Below, one piece after another: positions 9,775-19,125 of a stretch of 64,000 nt of DNA; the first letter of the stretch is position 1, and each line of letters opens with the position of its first letter. The notes beneath the pieces are model-generated. The model was not told the origin of the DNA. It searched no databases and saw only the letters and a program-made list of their open reading frames with translations. This stretch comes from CBDHHC01 sp050633205. Its GTDB lineage: Bacteria; Pseudomonadota; Alphaproteobacteria; Rhizobiales; CBDHHC01. The DNA lies in the NCBI GenBank assembly GCA_050633205.1, contig JBOEGA010000019.1:1-64000 (forward strand), written 5' to 3'. Position numbers and translations under genes: made by a program.

Positions 9775-11247
9775 ATGGAAAATTTAAATGCGATCCTGAC
9801 TACATATGCTCCACTTGCGCCGGAGTTTATCGTCACTATTGGAGCACTGACCCTGCTTGTCTTTGGAGCATTCAGAGAGCGTTCCGGTGAGTTTATCTGC
9901 TGGATTGCAATGATGGTTATGGCAGGTGCCTGCTTTGCGCTGATTACAGGTTTTGGGGCTGAAGTTAAAGAACCACTCTTTAGTAAGGCGTTGGTGGTTA
10001 ATGAATTTACTTCGGCCATGAAGTTATTCATTCTTATTGGTTCTATAGTCTCAATACTACTGTCACTGCATTATATGAAAGCAGCCAGACTATTGCAGCC
10101 TGAACTGCCTGTGCTTATCCTGTTTGCCACACTTGGCATGATGCTGATGGTTTCTGCAAATGACCTGATTTCACTCTATATGGGTCTGGAGCTGCAAAGT
10201 CTGGCTCTATATGTGCTTGCTGCAATCAGACGTGATGCTGTGCGTTCCAGTGAAGCCGGTCTTAAATATTTTGTGCTTGGTGCCTTGTCTTCAGGTCTTC
10301 TGCTCTATGGTGCTTCATTTATCTATGGGGTTACACAAACAACCAATTTTGCAGAAATTAATGCGGCTCTACATGTCATTCAGCAGCAGGGCGTGGAAAG
10401 TGTTAAAATTCAGCTTATATTTGGTCTCGTATTCCTGCTGGCCGGCCTTGCATTTAAAATATCAGCTGTTCCATTCCATATGTGGACGCCAGATGTATAT
10501 GAAGGATCCCCAACACCAATAACTGCTTTCTTTGCCTCTGCTCCTAAAATTGCAGCTATGGCACTTCTGGTCAGAACAATGATGGTGGCATTTCCAAGTG
10601 CAACACAGCATTGGCAACAGATTATTATTTTCCTATCTATTGCCTCTATGGCCTTCGGAGCGTTTGCTGCAATCGGGCAGAATAATATCAAACGTCTGAT
10701 GGCATACAGTTCTATTGGACATATGGGGTATGCTCTCGTTGGACTGGCTCCAAGCAGCAGTGAGGGGATTGGTGCTGTTATTCTCTATATGGGAATTTAC
10801 CTTATCACTTCCCTCGGGGTCTTCGCCTGTATTTTAGGGATGAGACGTTCTGAGGGAATGGTTGAAAGTATTGATGAGCTTTCAGGGTTGGCGCGGAATA
10901 ACCTGCCCATGGCATTTATTCTGGCAATGTTATTATTATCGCTGGCGGGCATTCCTCCAATGGCAGGCTTTATCGCCAAATTCTTTGTATTCTCGGCAGC
11001 CGTAAAGAATGAGCTTTACCTTCTTGCTGTTATTGGCGTGCTATCAAGTGTTGTTGCTGCATATTATTATCTACGCATCATTATCATTATGTTCGTACAG
11101 GACCCTGTTGAGAAGTTTGAACCGCTGCCAGGTTCGATAAAATTTGTAGCAGGATTGTCAGGGTTGTTTGTACTATGCTATATAGCTTACCCCGCTCCAT
11201 TCGTTAGCTTTGCGACTGAAACAGCAGCTAAACTTGCATCAGGATGA
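9775..11247 (+). CDS. nuoN: NADH-quinone oxidoreductase subunit N
   Basis: Third antiporter-like membrane subunit of complex I (ND2 homologue), 490 residues, about 14 hydrophobic helices. Family features include YMGLELQSLALYVLAA (near 135), GLAFKISAVPFHMWTPDVYEG (near 230, with the conserved lysine) and NIKRLMAYSSIGHMGYALVG. An AAAGGA Shine-Dalgarno lies about 10 bases before the ATG. It is the last nuo gene; its stop overlaps the birA start in an ATGA arrangement. Confidence 0.97.
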   Translation: MENLNAILTTYAPLAPEFIVTIGALTLLVFGAFRERSGEFICWIAMMVMAGACFALITGFGAEVKEPLFSKALVVNEFTSAMKLFILIGSIVSILLSLHYMKAARLLQPELPVLILFATLGMMLMVSANDLISLYMGLELQSLALYVLAAIRRDAVRSSEAGLKYFVLGALSSGLLLYGASFIYGVTQTTNFAEINAALHVIQQQGVESVKIQLIFGLVFLLAGLAFKISAVPFHMWTPDVYEGSPTPITAFFASAPKIAAMALLVRTMMVAFPSATQHWQQIIIFLSIASMAFGAFAAIGQNNIKRLMAYSSIGHMGYALVGLAPSSSEGIGAVILYMGIYLITSLGVFACILGMRRSEGMVESIDELSGLARNNLPMAFILAMLLLSLAGIPPMAGFIAKFFVFSAAVKNELYLLAVIGVLSSVVAAYYYLRIIIIMFVQDPVEKFEPLPGSIKFVAGLSGLFVLCYIAYPAPFVSFATETAAKLASG

Positions 11248-12038
11248 CTTCGATTACCGGTTTGAACAATCATATAACACGTTCCACTCATGGCATGCCT
11301 AATGGCTACAGCCTTCTAGCTTATGAAGAAATCGGTTCTACAAATACTGAAGCTATGAGCCTTGCCAGAGATAATAGTGAAGACCATCTCTGGTTATGGA
11401 CGCTTAAACAGACACAGGGTAAAGGGCGGAATGGTAGAATCTGGGAATCCCGGCAGGGAAACCTTCATGCCAGCCTGATTCTACAACTTAACTGTGAAGT
11501 TAATACTGTTGCACAATTGTCTTTACTGGCAGGCGTAGCTGCGTATGATGCACTGGCTTTACTGTGTGACAGTTCAGTTGTTAATCAGATACGGTTAAAA
11601 TGGCCGAATGACTTACTGTTAGATGGTGCCAAAATCGGCGGAATTCTGCTGGAAAGCACTAAACAGGCTGATCAGAAAACTGTTTCGGTTGTTCTCGGGA
11701 CAGGTATGAATTTGGCCTATCATCCTGAATTAGATGATAAAAAAACAACAAACCTTTCAATGTATAAGCAGGAAATTGAGCCCAGACAGGCTTTGGAATC
11801 TTTAGCGAAAGCCACTGCTGACTGGTTAAAAATCTGGGATCTGGGCAAGAACTTTGATCAGATCAGAGAAGCCTGGACATTGAGAGGGCAGAAAATAGGA
11901 TCACCAATAAAGGTGAATTCCGGTCGAGAGATTATCCATGGGCATTTTGCCGGTTTAAATGAAACCGGGGGAATGATTTTGCAATTATCAACCGGTGCAT
12001 ATAAAGATGTACACTTTGGTGATGTGATTCTCGGATAA
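11244..12038 (+). CDS. birA: Biotin--[acetyl-CoA-carboxylase] ligase (monofunctional BirA)
   Basis: Activates biotin with ATP and attaches it to the biotin carboxyl carrier protein of acetyl-CoA carboxylase. The 264-residue protein starts directly with the catalytic domain (LLAYEEIGSTNTEA), so it lacks the N-terminal winged-helix repressor domain of E. coli BirA and should be an enzyme only. The nucleotide/biotin loop is GKGRNGRIW (residues 59-67) and the KWPNDLLLDGAKIGGIL motif begins at 119. It overlaps nuoN by 4 bases; birA after nuoN is the common alphaproteobacterial order. A coaX gene, often found between birA and rnj in this class, is not present here. Confidence 0.93.
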   Translation: MTSITGLNNHITRSTHGMPNGYSLLAYEEIGSTNTEAMSLARDNSEDHLWLWTLKQTQGKGRNGRIWESRQGNLHASLILQLNCEVNTVAQLSLLAGVAAYDALALLCDSSVVNQIRLKWPNDLLLDGAKIGGILLESTKQADQKTVSVVLGTGMNLAYHPELDDKKTTNLSMYKQEIEPRQALESLAKATADWLKIWDLGKNFDQIREAWTLRGQKIGSPIKVNSGREIIHGHFAGLNETGGMILQLSTGAYKDVHFGDVILG

Positions 12039-12091
12039 ATACTCTGGTATTCATTAGCTAACCGGAAATAAAAGAAAAAGGTACAATAAGA

Positions 12092-13777
12092 ATGAGTGGG
12101 CATAAAAAAGACGATAAAAGCCCTGAGCTCGTGTTTTTGCCACTAGGTGGTGTTGGTGAAATCGGTATGAACCTGTATGCATATGGGTTCGGTTCAGAAT
12201 ATAATCGCCAGTGGCTGGTCGTTGATCTAGGAATATCTTTCCCATCCGACCTGGAACCCGGTGTTGATGTTATTCTTCCAGATACGAAATTTCTGGAAGA
12301 TGAAATCGATAATATTGCAGGTATAATAATTACTCATGCACATGAAGATCATTATGGTGCGATAGGTGATTTGTGGCCGCGGCTGGAAGCACCGATATAT
12401 GCGACGCCATTTACATGTGGTCTACTGAAGGCAAAACTTCAGGAGTATGATGTGATTGATGACATCGACCTGCACGAAGTAAAACCCAAATCACGTTTTG
12501 ATGTAGGCCCTTTCAACATTGAACTTGTGAATATGGCTCACTCTATCCCAGAAGCAAATGGTCTGGTTATTCGCACAGAAGCTGGAACTGTTTTTCATTC
12601 AGGTGACTGGAAGCTCGATGATAATCCCGGCACAGGTAACCTGACAGATGAAAAGCGCCTTAAAGAACTCGGTGATGAAGGTATAGATTTTCTTGTTTGT
12701 GACTCAACCAATGCGTTGAGCGAAGGCCGTTCAGGTTCTGAAGCAGAAGTTGAAGAAGCGCTGAAAGAGATATTCCTTAAAGCGGAAAACCGTATAGCTG
12801 TGACGACTTTTGCTTCAAATGTTGCTCGGTTAAAAACAGTAGCGGATGCAGCAAAAGCTGCTGACAGGCACATCTGTGTCGTTGGCCGTGCCATGCAGCG
12901 CACTATTCAGGTTGCAAAAGAAACAGGCTACCTGGATGAAAAGATGGAATTTCTCAGTGAAGAAGATTTTGGATATTTTCCTCGCAATAAGGTTGTCGCC
13001 CTTTGCACTGGCAGTCAGGGTGAAAATCGCGCTGCTATGGCCAGAATTGCAAATGACCAACACCCGCAAATCACTTTAAGTCAGGGGGATCTCGTCGTTT
13101 ATTCATCGAAGACAATTCCGGGTAATGAAGTTTTTGTTTCCAGAGTCCATAATAGTCTTGCCGCTCAGGGTGTTGATATTATTACTGATAGTGAGGCTCG
13201 TGTTCATGTGTCAGGGCACCCGCGTAAAGATGAATTGAAATGCCTGTACGAATGGCTGCGCCCAAAAGGGATGGCGCCAATGCATGGTGAGGAGCGTCAT
13301 ATACAGGCGCATGAAAAATTTGCACGTTCTCTAGGTATCACAAATACTGTTATTGCACGAAACGGAGAAATGGCGCGATTACTTCCAGGTAAAGCTGAGG
13401 TTATAGATGATGCGCCGTCAGGTCGCCTGTTCCGGGACGGGGATCTAATTATCACTGAAGAAGATCCGAGTATCCGTGAAAGAAGAAAACTGTCATATAC
13501 AGGAGTGGTTGCCGTTTCTATCGTTCTTGGGCGAAATGGTGATATTATTGCAGACCCTGATTTGGTTACAGTTGGATTACCTCTCGAAGATGATGAGGGC
13601 GTGCCGATGGAAGAGCTTCTGATAGAAGAAGTTCTTGGAGTCTTAAAGAGCATTCCTCGTGCAAGGCGCAAGGATTTTGATCTTGTTGCAGAAGCTTCCA
13701 GGCGAGGTGTTCGTGGAGCCGTCAATCGTATCTGGGGTAAGAAACCCGTCTGTGAAGTCATGGTGGCAGTGATTTAG
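12092..13777 (+). CDS. rnj: Ribonuclease J
   Basis: Metallo-beta-lactamase/beta-CASP ribonuclease with 5'-3' exo- and endonuclease activity, used in mRNA decay and rRNA maturation. The 561-residue protein has the zinc motif THAHEDH (His82, His84, Asp86, His87), SGDWKLD (near 170), the CTGSQGE motif of the beta-CASP domain (near 308) and VSGHPRKDELK (near 373). The C-terminal ~110 residues match the RNase J C-terminal domain. The stop codon lies inside the left arm of a hairpin shared with the convergent pump genes. Confidence 0.95.
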   Translation: MSGHKKDDKSPELVFLPLGGVGEIGMNLYAYGFGSEYNRQWLVVDLGISFPSDLEPGVDVILPDTKFLEDEIDNIAGIIITHAHEDHYGAIGDLWPRLEAPIYATPFTCGLLKAKLQEYDVIDDIDLHEVKPKSRFDVGPFNIELVNMAHSIPEANGLVIRTEAGTVFHSGDWKLDDNPGTGNLTDEKRLKELGDEGIDFLVCDSTNALSEGRSGSEAEVEEALKEIFLKAENRIAVTTFASNVARLKTVADAAKAADRHICVVGRAMQRTIQVAKETGYLDEKMEFLSEEDFGYFPRNKVVALCTGSQGENRAAMARIANDQHPQITLSQGDLVVYSSKTIPGNEVFVSRVHNSLAAQGVDIITDSEARVHVSGHPRKDELKCLYEWLRPKGMAPMHGEERHIQAHEKFARSLGITNTVIARNGEMARLLPGKAEVIDDAPSGRLFRDGDLIITEEDPSIRERRKLSYTGVVAVSIVLGRNGDIIADPDLVTVGLPLEDDEGVPMEELLIEEVLGVLKSIPRARRKDFDLVAEASRRGVRGAVNRIWGKKPVCEVMVAVI

Positions 13778-13795
13778 AATATTCCAAATCACTGC
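13766..13795. terminator. Bidirectional terminator hairpin between rnj and the RND pump gene
   Basis: A perfect 10-bp inverted repeat (GCAGTGATTT / AAATCACTGC) with a 10-base loop. The rnj TAG is inside it. The plus-strand tail is TTCTGTTTTT. It lies between two convergent genes only 26 bases apart, so it probably ends transcription from both sides. Confidence 0.65.
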
Positions 13796-13803
13796 TTCTG
13801 TTT

Positions 13804-16800
13804 TTACTGAGGGACAGCTTCCTGAAGCTCTTTCTCAATGCCTTTATCATCTGCATTTCTTGGGCGGAAAAAGCCTGCTACAAGCAGGTAAATTGCGGGG
13901 GTCAGGAATAGAGTAAATGTTGCTGCCAGTCCAAGCCCTCCGAACACAACCCAGCCAATAGCTGCACGGGATTCCGCTCCCGGTCCAGAGCCCAGGATCA
14001 GTGGAAGCCCTGCCAGAATGGTTGAAACCATAGTCATGACAATTGGCCGAACCCGGATAAGAGAAGCTTCTCTGACAGCTTCATAGACATTCTTGCCTTC
14101 TTCCCTCAACTGGTCGGCAAACTCAACCATAAGAATACTGTTTTTGGCCATAATGCCTATAAGCATAAGAATGCCAATCTGGCTGTATACGTTAATTGTC
14201 GTACCTGTCAGAGTGAGTGCAAATATAGCTGCACAAATTCCAAATGGTACAATGAACATAACAATCAGGGCACTTACAATATTTTCAAATTGAGCGACCA
14301 GAACCAGGAATATAACCAGAAATGCTATGGCAAAGGTCCAGTTCATATCTGAAGAAGTCTCTTCCAGGTCTGCTGCAGCACCAAGAAACTTAATGCCAAC
14401 TCCAACGGGAAGCTCTTTATCCGCCAAGTTCCTTAAAGCTGCGATTGCCTGTTTGAGTGTATAACCCTCTGCCTGATCCATATGTATTTCAATGGCTCGC
14501 CGTTGTGCATGACGGTCCAGTTCAGCTGCAACTGCATATTCACGGAAAGTAATCAGTTGTGATAGCGGAACAAGGCGGTCATTACTGGCTCGGACATACA
14601 GATTGGTAAGGTCTGATGGGCTTCTGATTGCACCACGGCCAGCTTCGACAATAATAGGAACTGTCTGATCATCGAATGTAAGTTCTGAGACTTCCTCATT
14701 GTCGACAAGAACCTTGATTGTACTGGCCAGATTTTCAATAGATACGCCCAGGTCTGCAGCCCGTCGGCGGTTTATACTGATATCCACCTGAGGCTGGGTG
14801 GCACGGTATTCTATTCGGATATTGGTGACCTGAGGTGTATCCTGCTCCATCTTTCCGGCAAAAGCTTTAGATACAGTATCAAGCAGGTCATAATTGGGAC
14901 CTGTAATAGCAAACCTTATTCCTCCATCCGCATTACGCAGGTTGAGGCTGTTGCCTTTACTTATACGGGCACGTGAACCAGGAATTGTCCCTAGTTTTCT
15001 GTTCAGCTGGTTTATAATTTCGGATTGACTAATATCCCGTTCTGACCAGTCAGAAAGTGGAGCTGAGATATATCCTCTGTTTGGGTCCCACCGTCCGGAA
15101 ATAGATGAAATATTTTTGATAACTCCACTATCTTTGTAGGGCTGCAGGAACTGTTCAACGGCTTCTACCTGTCTGTCTGCATAGTTTAGACCGGTTCCGT
15201 CCGGGCCGACCAGTCTTACAGTTACCAGCCCCCGGTCCTCTTCGGGGACAAGCTCTTCTGCCAGGTTCTGATAGGAAAGATATGCACCAAAAACTACCAG
15301 GAGGCAGAAGCCAACAAAGATAAGAGGAAGTGCCAGAACCCGGTCAAGGAGAAAAGCATAAAGCCTGTTTGCTTCACTGCCAATCAGAGCGAAGGGATTT
15401 GATGGTGAAGGAGAAGCTTCCAGATCCTTCATTCTTGAAGCCATCATAGGGCAGATTGTGAGAGCTACAAAAGACGATATGCTAACTGTAACAGCCAGCA
15501 CAAAACCAAATTCGGTAAATAGTCTCCCTGCTGTTGTCGGTAAAAATGATATGGGAATAAACACTGAGATAAGCGTTATTGTGGTTGCTATCACTGCGAA
15601 AAAGACTTGCCGTGTTCCGATAATAGCAGCGGCTCTGGAAGCCATTCCCTGCATGCGCAGACGCTGTATATTCTCAAGTACTACGATGGCATCATCTACG
15701 ACCAGCCCGGTGGCAAGTACCAGTGCGAGTAGTGTTATGAGGTTTATTGAAAATCCCAGCCCCCAAATTGCTGCCACCGTTCCAATGAGAGCAACAGGCA
15801 TTGCAACAGCCGGTATCATGGCAACTCTGAGACTCCCGATAAATATTGCAATAACTGCAACAACTATCATGATGGCAATCATCATACTTAGGAGGACTTC
15901 CCGGATTGCTCCTTCAATAAACTGGGAGTCGTCTGATATTGTAACCAGCTTCACGTCTCTCAGCCTCGTGTTAAGGCGTTCAACAATCTTTTTTACTTCC
16001 TGTGATATGGCTACAGTATTTGATTGCGCGCGCCTCACAATATCGAGGTTAATGACAGTTCGGCCATTAAGACGTGTATAGTTTTCAGGATCTGCAGGAG
16101 TATAATATGCCTGGGCAACATCTCCGATCTTGATTGGGTTTTTTATAATGAGGTTTTCAATATCTTCAGGCTTATGAACAGAAGCATTAGCCCTGACCAG
16201 AACTTCCAGTTCCTGTGATTTGAAGCTGCCTGCCGGAACGTCGTAACGGGCGTTTTTCAGTACAGCGACTACATCGGAGACTGTAAGTTTGTACCCTGCC
16301 AGCTTGATTGGGTTTAAGGCAACTTTCAGTACTTTTTTCCGTGCACCGAAAATCTGCACATCAGCTACACCTGTAGCAGCGGTCAGTTCAGGAATGACCT
16401 GATCTTCAACAATTTTTGTAACTTTATCAATTGAAAGAGTTTCACTGTATGCCGAAAGCTGAATTATTGCACGTGCATCATCATCAGCCTTGATGACTGT
16501 AATATTCTCGACACCATCAGGGAGGTCACGAGCAACACGGCTAACAGCTTCGCGCACATCATTAGCTGCGTCAATCAAGTCAACGTTAGCATTGAATTCA
16601 ATATGTACACGCAGGTTATTCTCTTCACTGGATGATCTGACACTGCGTATGCCGTTAACTCTGGCTACGGCACCTTCTATGCGACTAGTAATCTCCGCGT
16701 CAATTGTCTCAGGTGAGCCACCCGGGTAGTTAGCGCGGACTGAGACGATAGGCCTGTCTATATTCGGGAGTTCCCTGACTTCAACTCCGAGGATAGCACT

Positions 16801-16893
16801 TACACCTGCAAGTATAATAAGAAGATTTACAACAATTATAAAGTAAGGGCGTCTGATACTTAATGCAGGAAGATCATTGGCATTAGGAACCAT
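13804..16893 (-). CDS. RND family efflux transporter permease (AcrB/MexB-like)
   Basis: Inner-membrane proton-driven exporter of the resistance-nodulation-division superfamily, 1029 residues. It begins with a cytoplasmic stretch and TM1 (FIIVVNLLIILAGVSAILG), followed by a large periplasmic porter domain, then TM2-6. GLVVDDAIVVLENIQR near residue 395 holds the two proton-relay aspartates of TM4, and GIMAKNSILMVEFADQLREE near 930 holds the TM10 lysine. Two copies of the porter/docking layout are present, so the protein looks complete. It is co-transcribed with the membrane fusion protein just upstream (11-base overlap). No outer-membrane TolC-like partner lies nearby. Substrate cannot be inferred. 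Confidence 0.93.
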   Translation of the reverse strand: MVPNANDLPALSIRRPYFIIVVNLLIILAGVSAILGVEVRELPNIDRPIVSVRANYPGGSPETIDAEITSRIEGAVARVNGIRSVRSSSEENNLRVHIEFNANVDLIDAANDVREAVSRVARDLPDGVENITVIKADDDARAIIQLSAYSETLSIDKVTKIVEDQVIPELTAATGVADVQIFGARKKVLKVALNPIKLAGYKLTVSDVVAVLKNARYDVPAGSFKSQELEVLVRANASVHKPEDIENLIIKNPIKIGDVAQAYYTPADPENYTRLNGRTVINLDIVRRAQSNTVAISQEVKKIVERLNTRLRDVKLVTISDDSQFIEGAIREVLLSMMIAIMIVVAVIAIFIGSLRVAMIPAVAMPVALIGTVAAIWGLGFSINLITLLALVLATGLVVDDAIVVLENIQRLRMQGMASRAAAIIGTRQVFFAVIATTITLISVFIPISFLPTTAGRLFTEFGFVLAVTVSISSFVALTICPMMASRMKDLEASPSPSNPFALIGSEANRLYAFLLDRVLALPLIFVGFCLLVVFGAYLSYQNLAEELVPEEDRGLVTVRLVGPDGTGLNYADRQVEAVEQFLQPYKDSGVIKNISSISGRWDPNRGYISAPLSDWSERDISQSEIINQLNRKLGTIPGSRARISKGNSLNLRNADGGIRFAITGPNYDLLDTVSKAFAGKMEQDTPQVTNIRIEYRATQPQVDISINRRRAADLGVSIENLASTIKVLVDNEEVSELTFDDQTVPIIVEAGRGAIRSPSDLTNLYVRASNDRLVPLSQLITFREYAVAAELDRHAQRRAIEIHMDQAEGYTLKQAIAALRNLADKELPVGVGIKFLGAAADLEETSSDMNWTFAIAFLVIFLVLVAQFENIVSALIVMFIVPFGICAAIFALTLTGTTINVYSQIGILMLIGIMAKNSILMVEFADQLREEGKNVYEAVREASLIRVRPIVMTMVSTILAGLPLILGSGPGAESRAAIGWVVFGGLGLAATFTLFLTPAIYLLVAGFFRPRNADDKGIEKELQEAVPQ

Positions 16894-18028
16894 TTCCTAC
16901 CTCCCGGCGGCTTACAGCCTGGCCTGTGTTACTGCTTTGATTTTTAAATTCAACCTGAATGCCGGGACGTAGTCTTTGAACGCCTTCAATGACAATCAGG
17001 TCACCCTTTTTTATGTCACCTTCGATAAGAATATTGCTGCTGATACGCCGGACCATTTTAACAATGACCCTTTGAGCCTTGCCATCATTTATGCGCCAGA
17101 CATAGCTTTCGCCTTTACCCCATTGCAAAGCAAGCTCAGGTATAGTGGCTCTTGTTTCACCAGGAATTATAATCTCAACAGCAAATGACATGCCTGGCCG
17201 AAGTTTATCACCCTTGTTTGGAATAGTGGCCCGAACTTTAACGGAGCGTGATGCAGCTTCAATGCGGCTATCTATGGATGAAACGCTACCTGTAAAATGA
17301 CTATCTGCTACACTCGGTGTGCTGGCTTTGACTTTTAATCCGGGCTTTATTCGTGAATGAAAATGCTCAGGAATATGAAACTCTACAGTCAGAGAGGTTC
17401 TGTCATCCAGAGTTACTATCTCTGAGTTTGTTTCAACGCGATCACCAACTTCAACTTTTGGAATTCCAAGAATGCCACTAAATGGAGCGCGCAGAACTCT
17501 ATCAGATAAGGCTTCTGTAGCCTGGTCGAGCTCAAGTTGTGCGCGTGCCAGAATTGTATCCGCATCGTCAACATTGGCCTGCGAAGTAACATTTTGCTTT
17601 TTTAGTTGTCTGGCTCTTTCGGCTTTTCGTTGTGCTTCCAGAAGTTTAGTCCGGGCAACTTTGACTCCGAGCTCTGCTTTCTGAGAGTTTAGCCTGAGTA
17701 TGATATCATCTTTTTTTACGTGATCTGCAGGCTTAACAGGGAATTCTGTAATTTCTCCTGCCGTATTTGTATAAAGCGTAACAAAGCGGATAGCACGTCC
17801 GTCACCAATTGCTTCAATGATATTATCATTGCTGGTCTCAGTAACTGACTCAACAATTACAGGCGCTTTTCTGTCACCTCTCCGCTTTTTTTTGTCGGCT
17901 GATTTTTCTGTCTTTAGCCCCGGTATATACTCGGCTACTATTTTCGGACTATATGCATAGAGCGAAATGAAACCAATAATTGCCAGAACAAATATGGATT
18001 GAAATCCAATCGAAATACTTCGCTTCAC
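16883..18028 (-). CDS. RND efflux periplasmic adaptor (membrane fusion protein)
   Basis: Periplasmic adaptor that links the RND permease to an outer-membrane channel. From the preferred start it has 381 residues: one N-terminal membrane anchor (about residues 5-25, no lipobox), a basic linker, barrel-sandwich halves, an alpha-helical hairpin (around LLEAQRKAERARQLKKQN), then RAPFSGILGIPKVEVGDRV and beta-barrel domains. I choose the GTG at 18028 because AAGGA lies 7 bases upstream; the frame also reaches a GTG at 18064 without a clear Shine-Dalgarno. It overlaps the permease gene, and together they form a two-gene minus-strand operon divergent from DUF1467. Confidence 0.9.
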   Translation of the reverse strand: MKRSISIGFQSIFVLAIIGFISLYAYSPKIVAEYIPGLKTEKSADKKKRRGDRKAPVIVESVTETSNDNIIEAIGDGRAIRFVTLYTNTAGEITEFPVKPADHVKKDDIILRLNSQKAELGVKVARTKLLEAQRKAERARQLKKQNVTSQANVDDADTILARAQLELDQATEALSDRVLRAPFSGILGIPKVEVGDRVETNSEIVTLDDRTSLTVEFHIPEHFHSRIKPGLKVKASTPSVADSHFTGSVSSIDSRIEAASRSVKVRATIPNKGDKLRPGMSFAVEIIIPGETRATIPELALQWGKGESYVWRINDGKAQRVIVKMVRRISSNILIEGDIKKGDLIVIEGVQRLRPGIQVEFKNQSSNTGQAVSRREVGNGS

Positions 18029-18138
18029 AATATGGTCCTTAATAACAACGGGATTGATAGTCACTGTTCAGAATAACTTAGTCATTATGACACAAGGATG
18101 AATGTCTACAGTCACATTATTGTGTTTTATAACATTTC

Positions 18139-18167
18139 TTGCGACATCCAGCGCTAGTGTTTATACA
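18139..18167 (+). promoter_or_regulatory. Putative sigma-70 promoter upstream of the DUF1467 gene
   Basis: TTGCGA (18139-18144) and TATACA (18162-18167) are separated by exactly 17 bases. It lies about 50 bases before the DUF1467 ATG in a divergent intergenic region, which makes it a reasonable housekeeping promoter for the DUF1467-CPBP pair. Confidence 0.45.
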
Positions 18168-18218
18168 CTATTATTCCGAACTGCTGTAAGAATTTCGTAG
18201 GTATCAGGAGCATAAAAG

Positions 18219-18470
18219 ATGAGCATCCCTCTTTCAATTGCCATATATTTCATCTGTTGGTGGATGGTTCTTTTTATGATCCTCCCTATCGGGACAAGAA
18301 CTCAAAGGGAAGAGGGGGAGGTGCTGGAAGGTACACCGGAGAGTGCTCCTGTTAACCCTCAGATCTGGAAGAAAGTGATTATAACAACAGTTGTATCTGC
18401 TTTCGTATTTGTCGGGGTTTATGCTGTTATTGTATTTAGAGTAATTGATATTAATAAATTCCCGTTGTAA
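18219..18470 (+). CDS. DUF1467 family membrane protein
   Basis: An 83-residue inner-membrane protein of the DUF1467 family, which is largely confined to alphaproteobacteria and has no known function. Two hydrophobic helices (about 5-24 and 52-75) flank a short acidic loop; FICWWMVLFMILPIGTRTQ is the family-typical first helix and GTRTQ turn. In many relatives this gene follows rnj and precedes proS-lolCD; here the pump genes are inserted before it and a CPBP protease gene follows directly at its stop codon. Confidence 0.88.
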   Translation: MSIPLSIAIYFICWWMVLFMILPIGTRTQREEGEVLEGTPESAPVNPQIWKKVIITTVVSAFVFVGVYAVIVFRVIDINKFPL

Positions 18471-19052
18471 GTGAATTTCATGTCACAAAAGAACTTTCTT
18501 TATCTTACAGTACTATCTGAAGGCCTGCTGCTGTGTACTGCTATTATTTTAGCTTGGTATTTTAGCATTCCTTTATGGTCACGGATCAGCATTGAACTGA
18601 CAGACGTTTCTTTGGGGGTAGCTGTCGCGCTAGCGATGGCTATATTTGCGATCTGGGCACTAAAGTCTGATCTGGCCTTGTTCTCGCAACTTAAAAAGGA
18701 TACCCGGCATGTGGTCAGGCTTTTGCAGGATTTTGGCATAGCGCCCATTCTTTGTGTATCAATGGCTGCCGGTCTTTGTGAGGAACTGCTATTTCGCGGG
18801 GTTTTTCAGATATTATTTACAGACTGGTTCGGTTTGTCTGCGGGTCTGGTCCTTGCTTCTTTTTTCTTTGGCCTGGCTCATATGATATCTCTGAGCTATG
18901 TGATTTATGTCTCAATATTTGGCCTTGCCCTTGGGTGTATGTATGTCTGGACAGGTAACCTTCTTGGACCAATTATTGCTCACTTTTTATATGATCTGAT
19001 TATGCTTTACTGGGCTGTGCGTATTCAATGGCCAGCATCTGGTCGGCAGTGA
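18471..19052 (+). CDS. CPBP family intramembrane metalloprotease
   Basis: Membrane protein of 193 residues in the CPBP (CAAX protease and bacteriocin-processing, Abi) family. The three motifs are present: CEELLFRGV (near residue 101), FGLAHM (near 131) and HFLYDLIMLY (near 172), supplying the glutamates and histidines thought to be catalytic. About five to six hydrophobic helices surround them. The frame opens with a GTG at 18471 immediately after the DUF1467 stop; an ATG three codons later (18480) is an equally good start. Substrates of bacterial CPBP proteins are mostly unknown. Confidence 0.85.
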   Translation: MNFMSQKNFLYLTVLSEGLLLCTAIILAWYFSIPLWSRISIELTDVSLGVAVALAMAIFAIWALKSDLALFSQLKKDTRHVVRLLQDFGIAPILCVSMAAGLCEELLFRGVFQILFTDWFGLSAGLVLASFFFGLAHMISLSYVIYVSIFGLALGCMYVWTGNLLGPIIAHFLYDLIMLYWAVRIQWPASGRQ

Positions 19053-19125
19053 GTTGCCGACAAAGTTTTCATAATATGATAAGGTTTAGCATTATATTCT
19101 CCAACAGGATTTGGAGTGCAAACCT

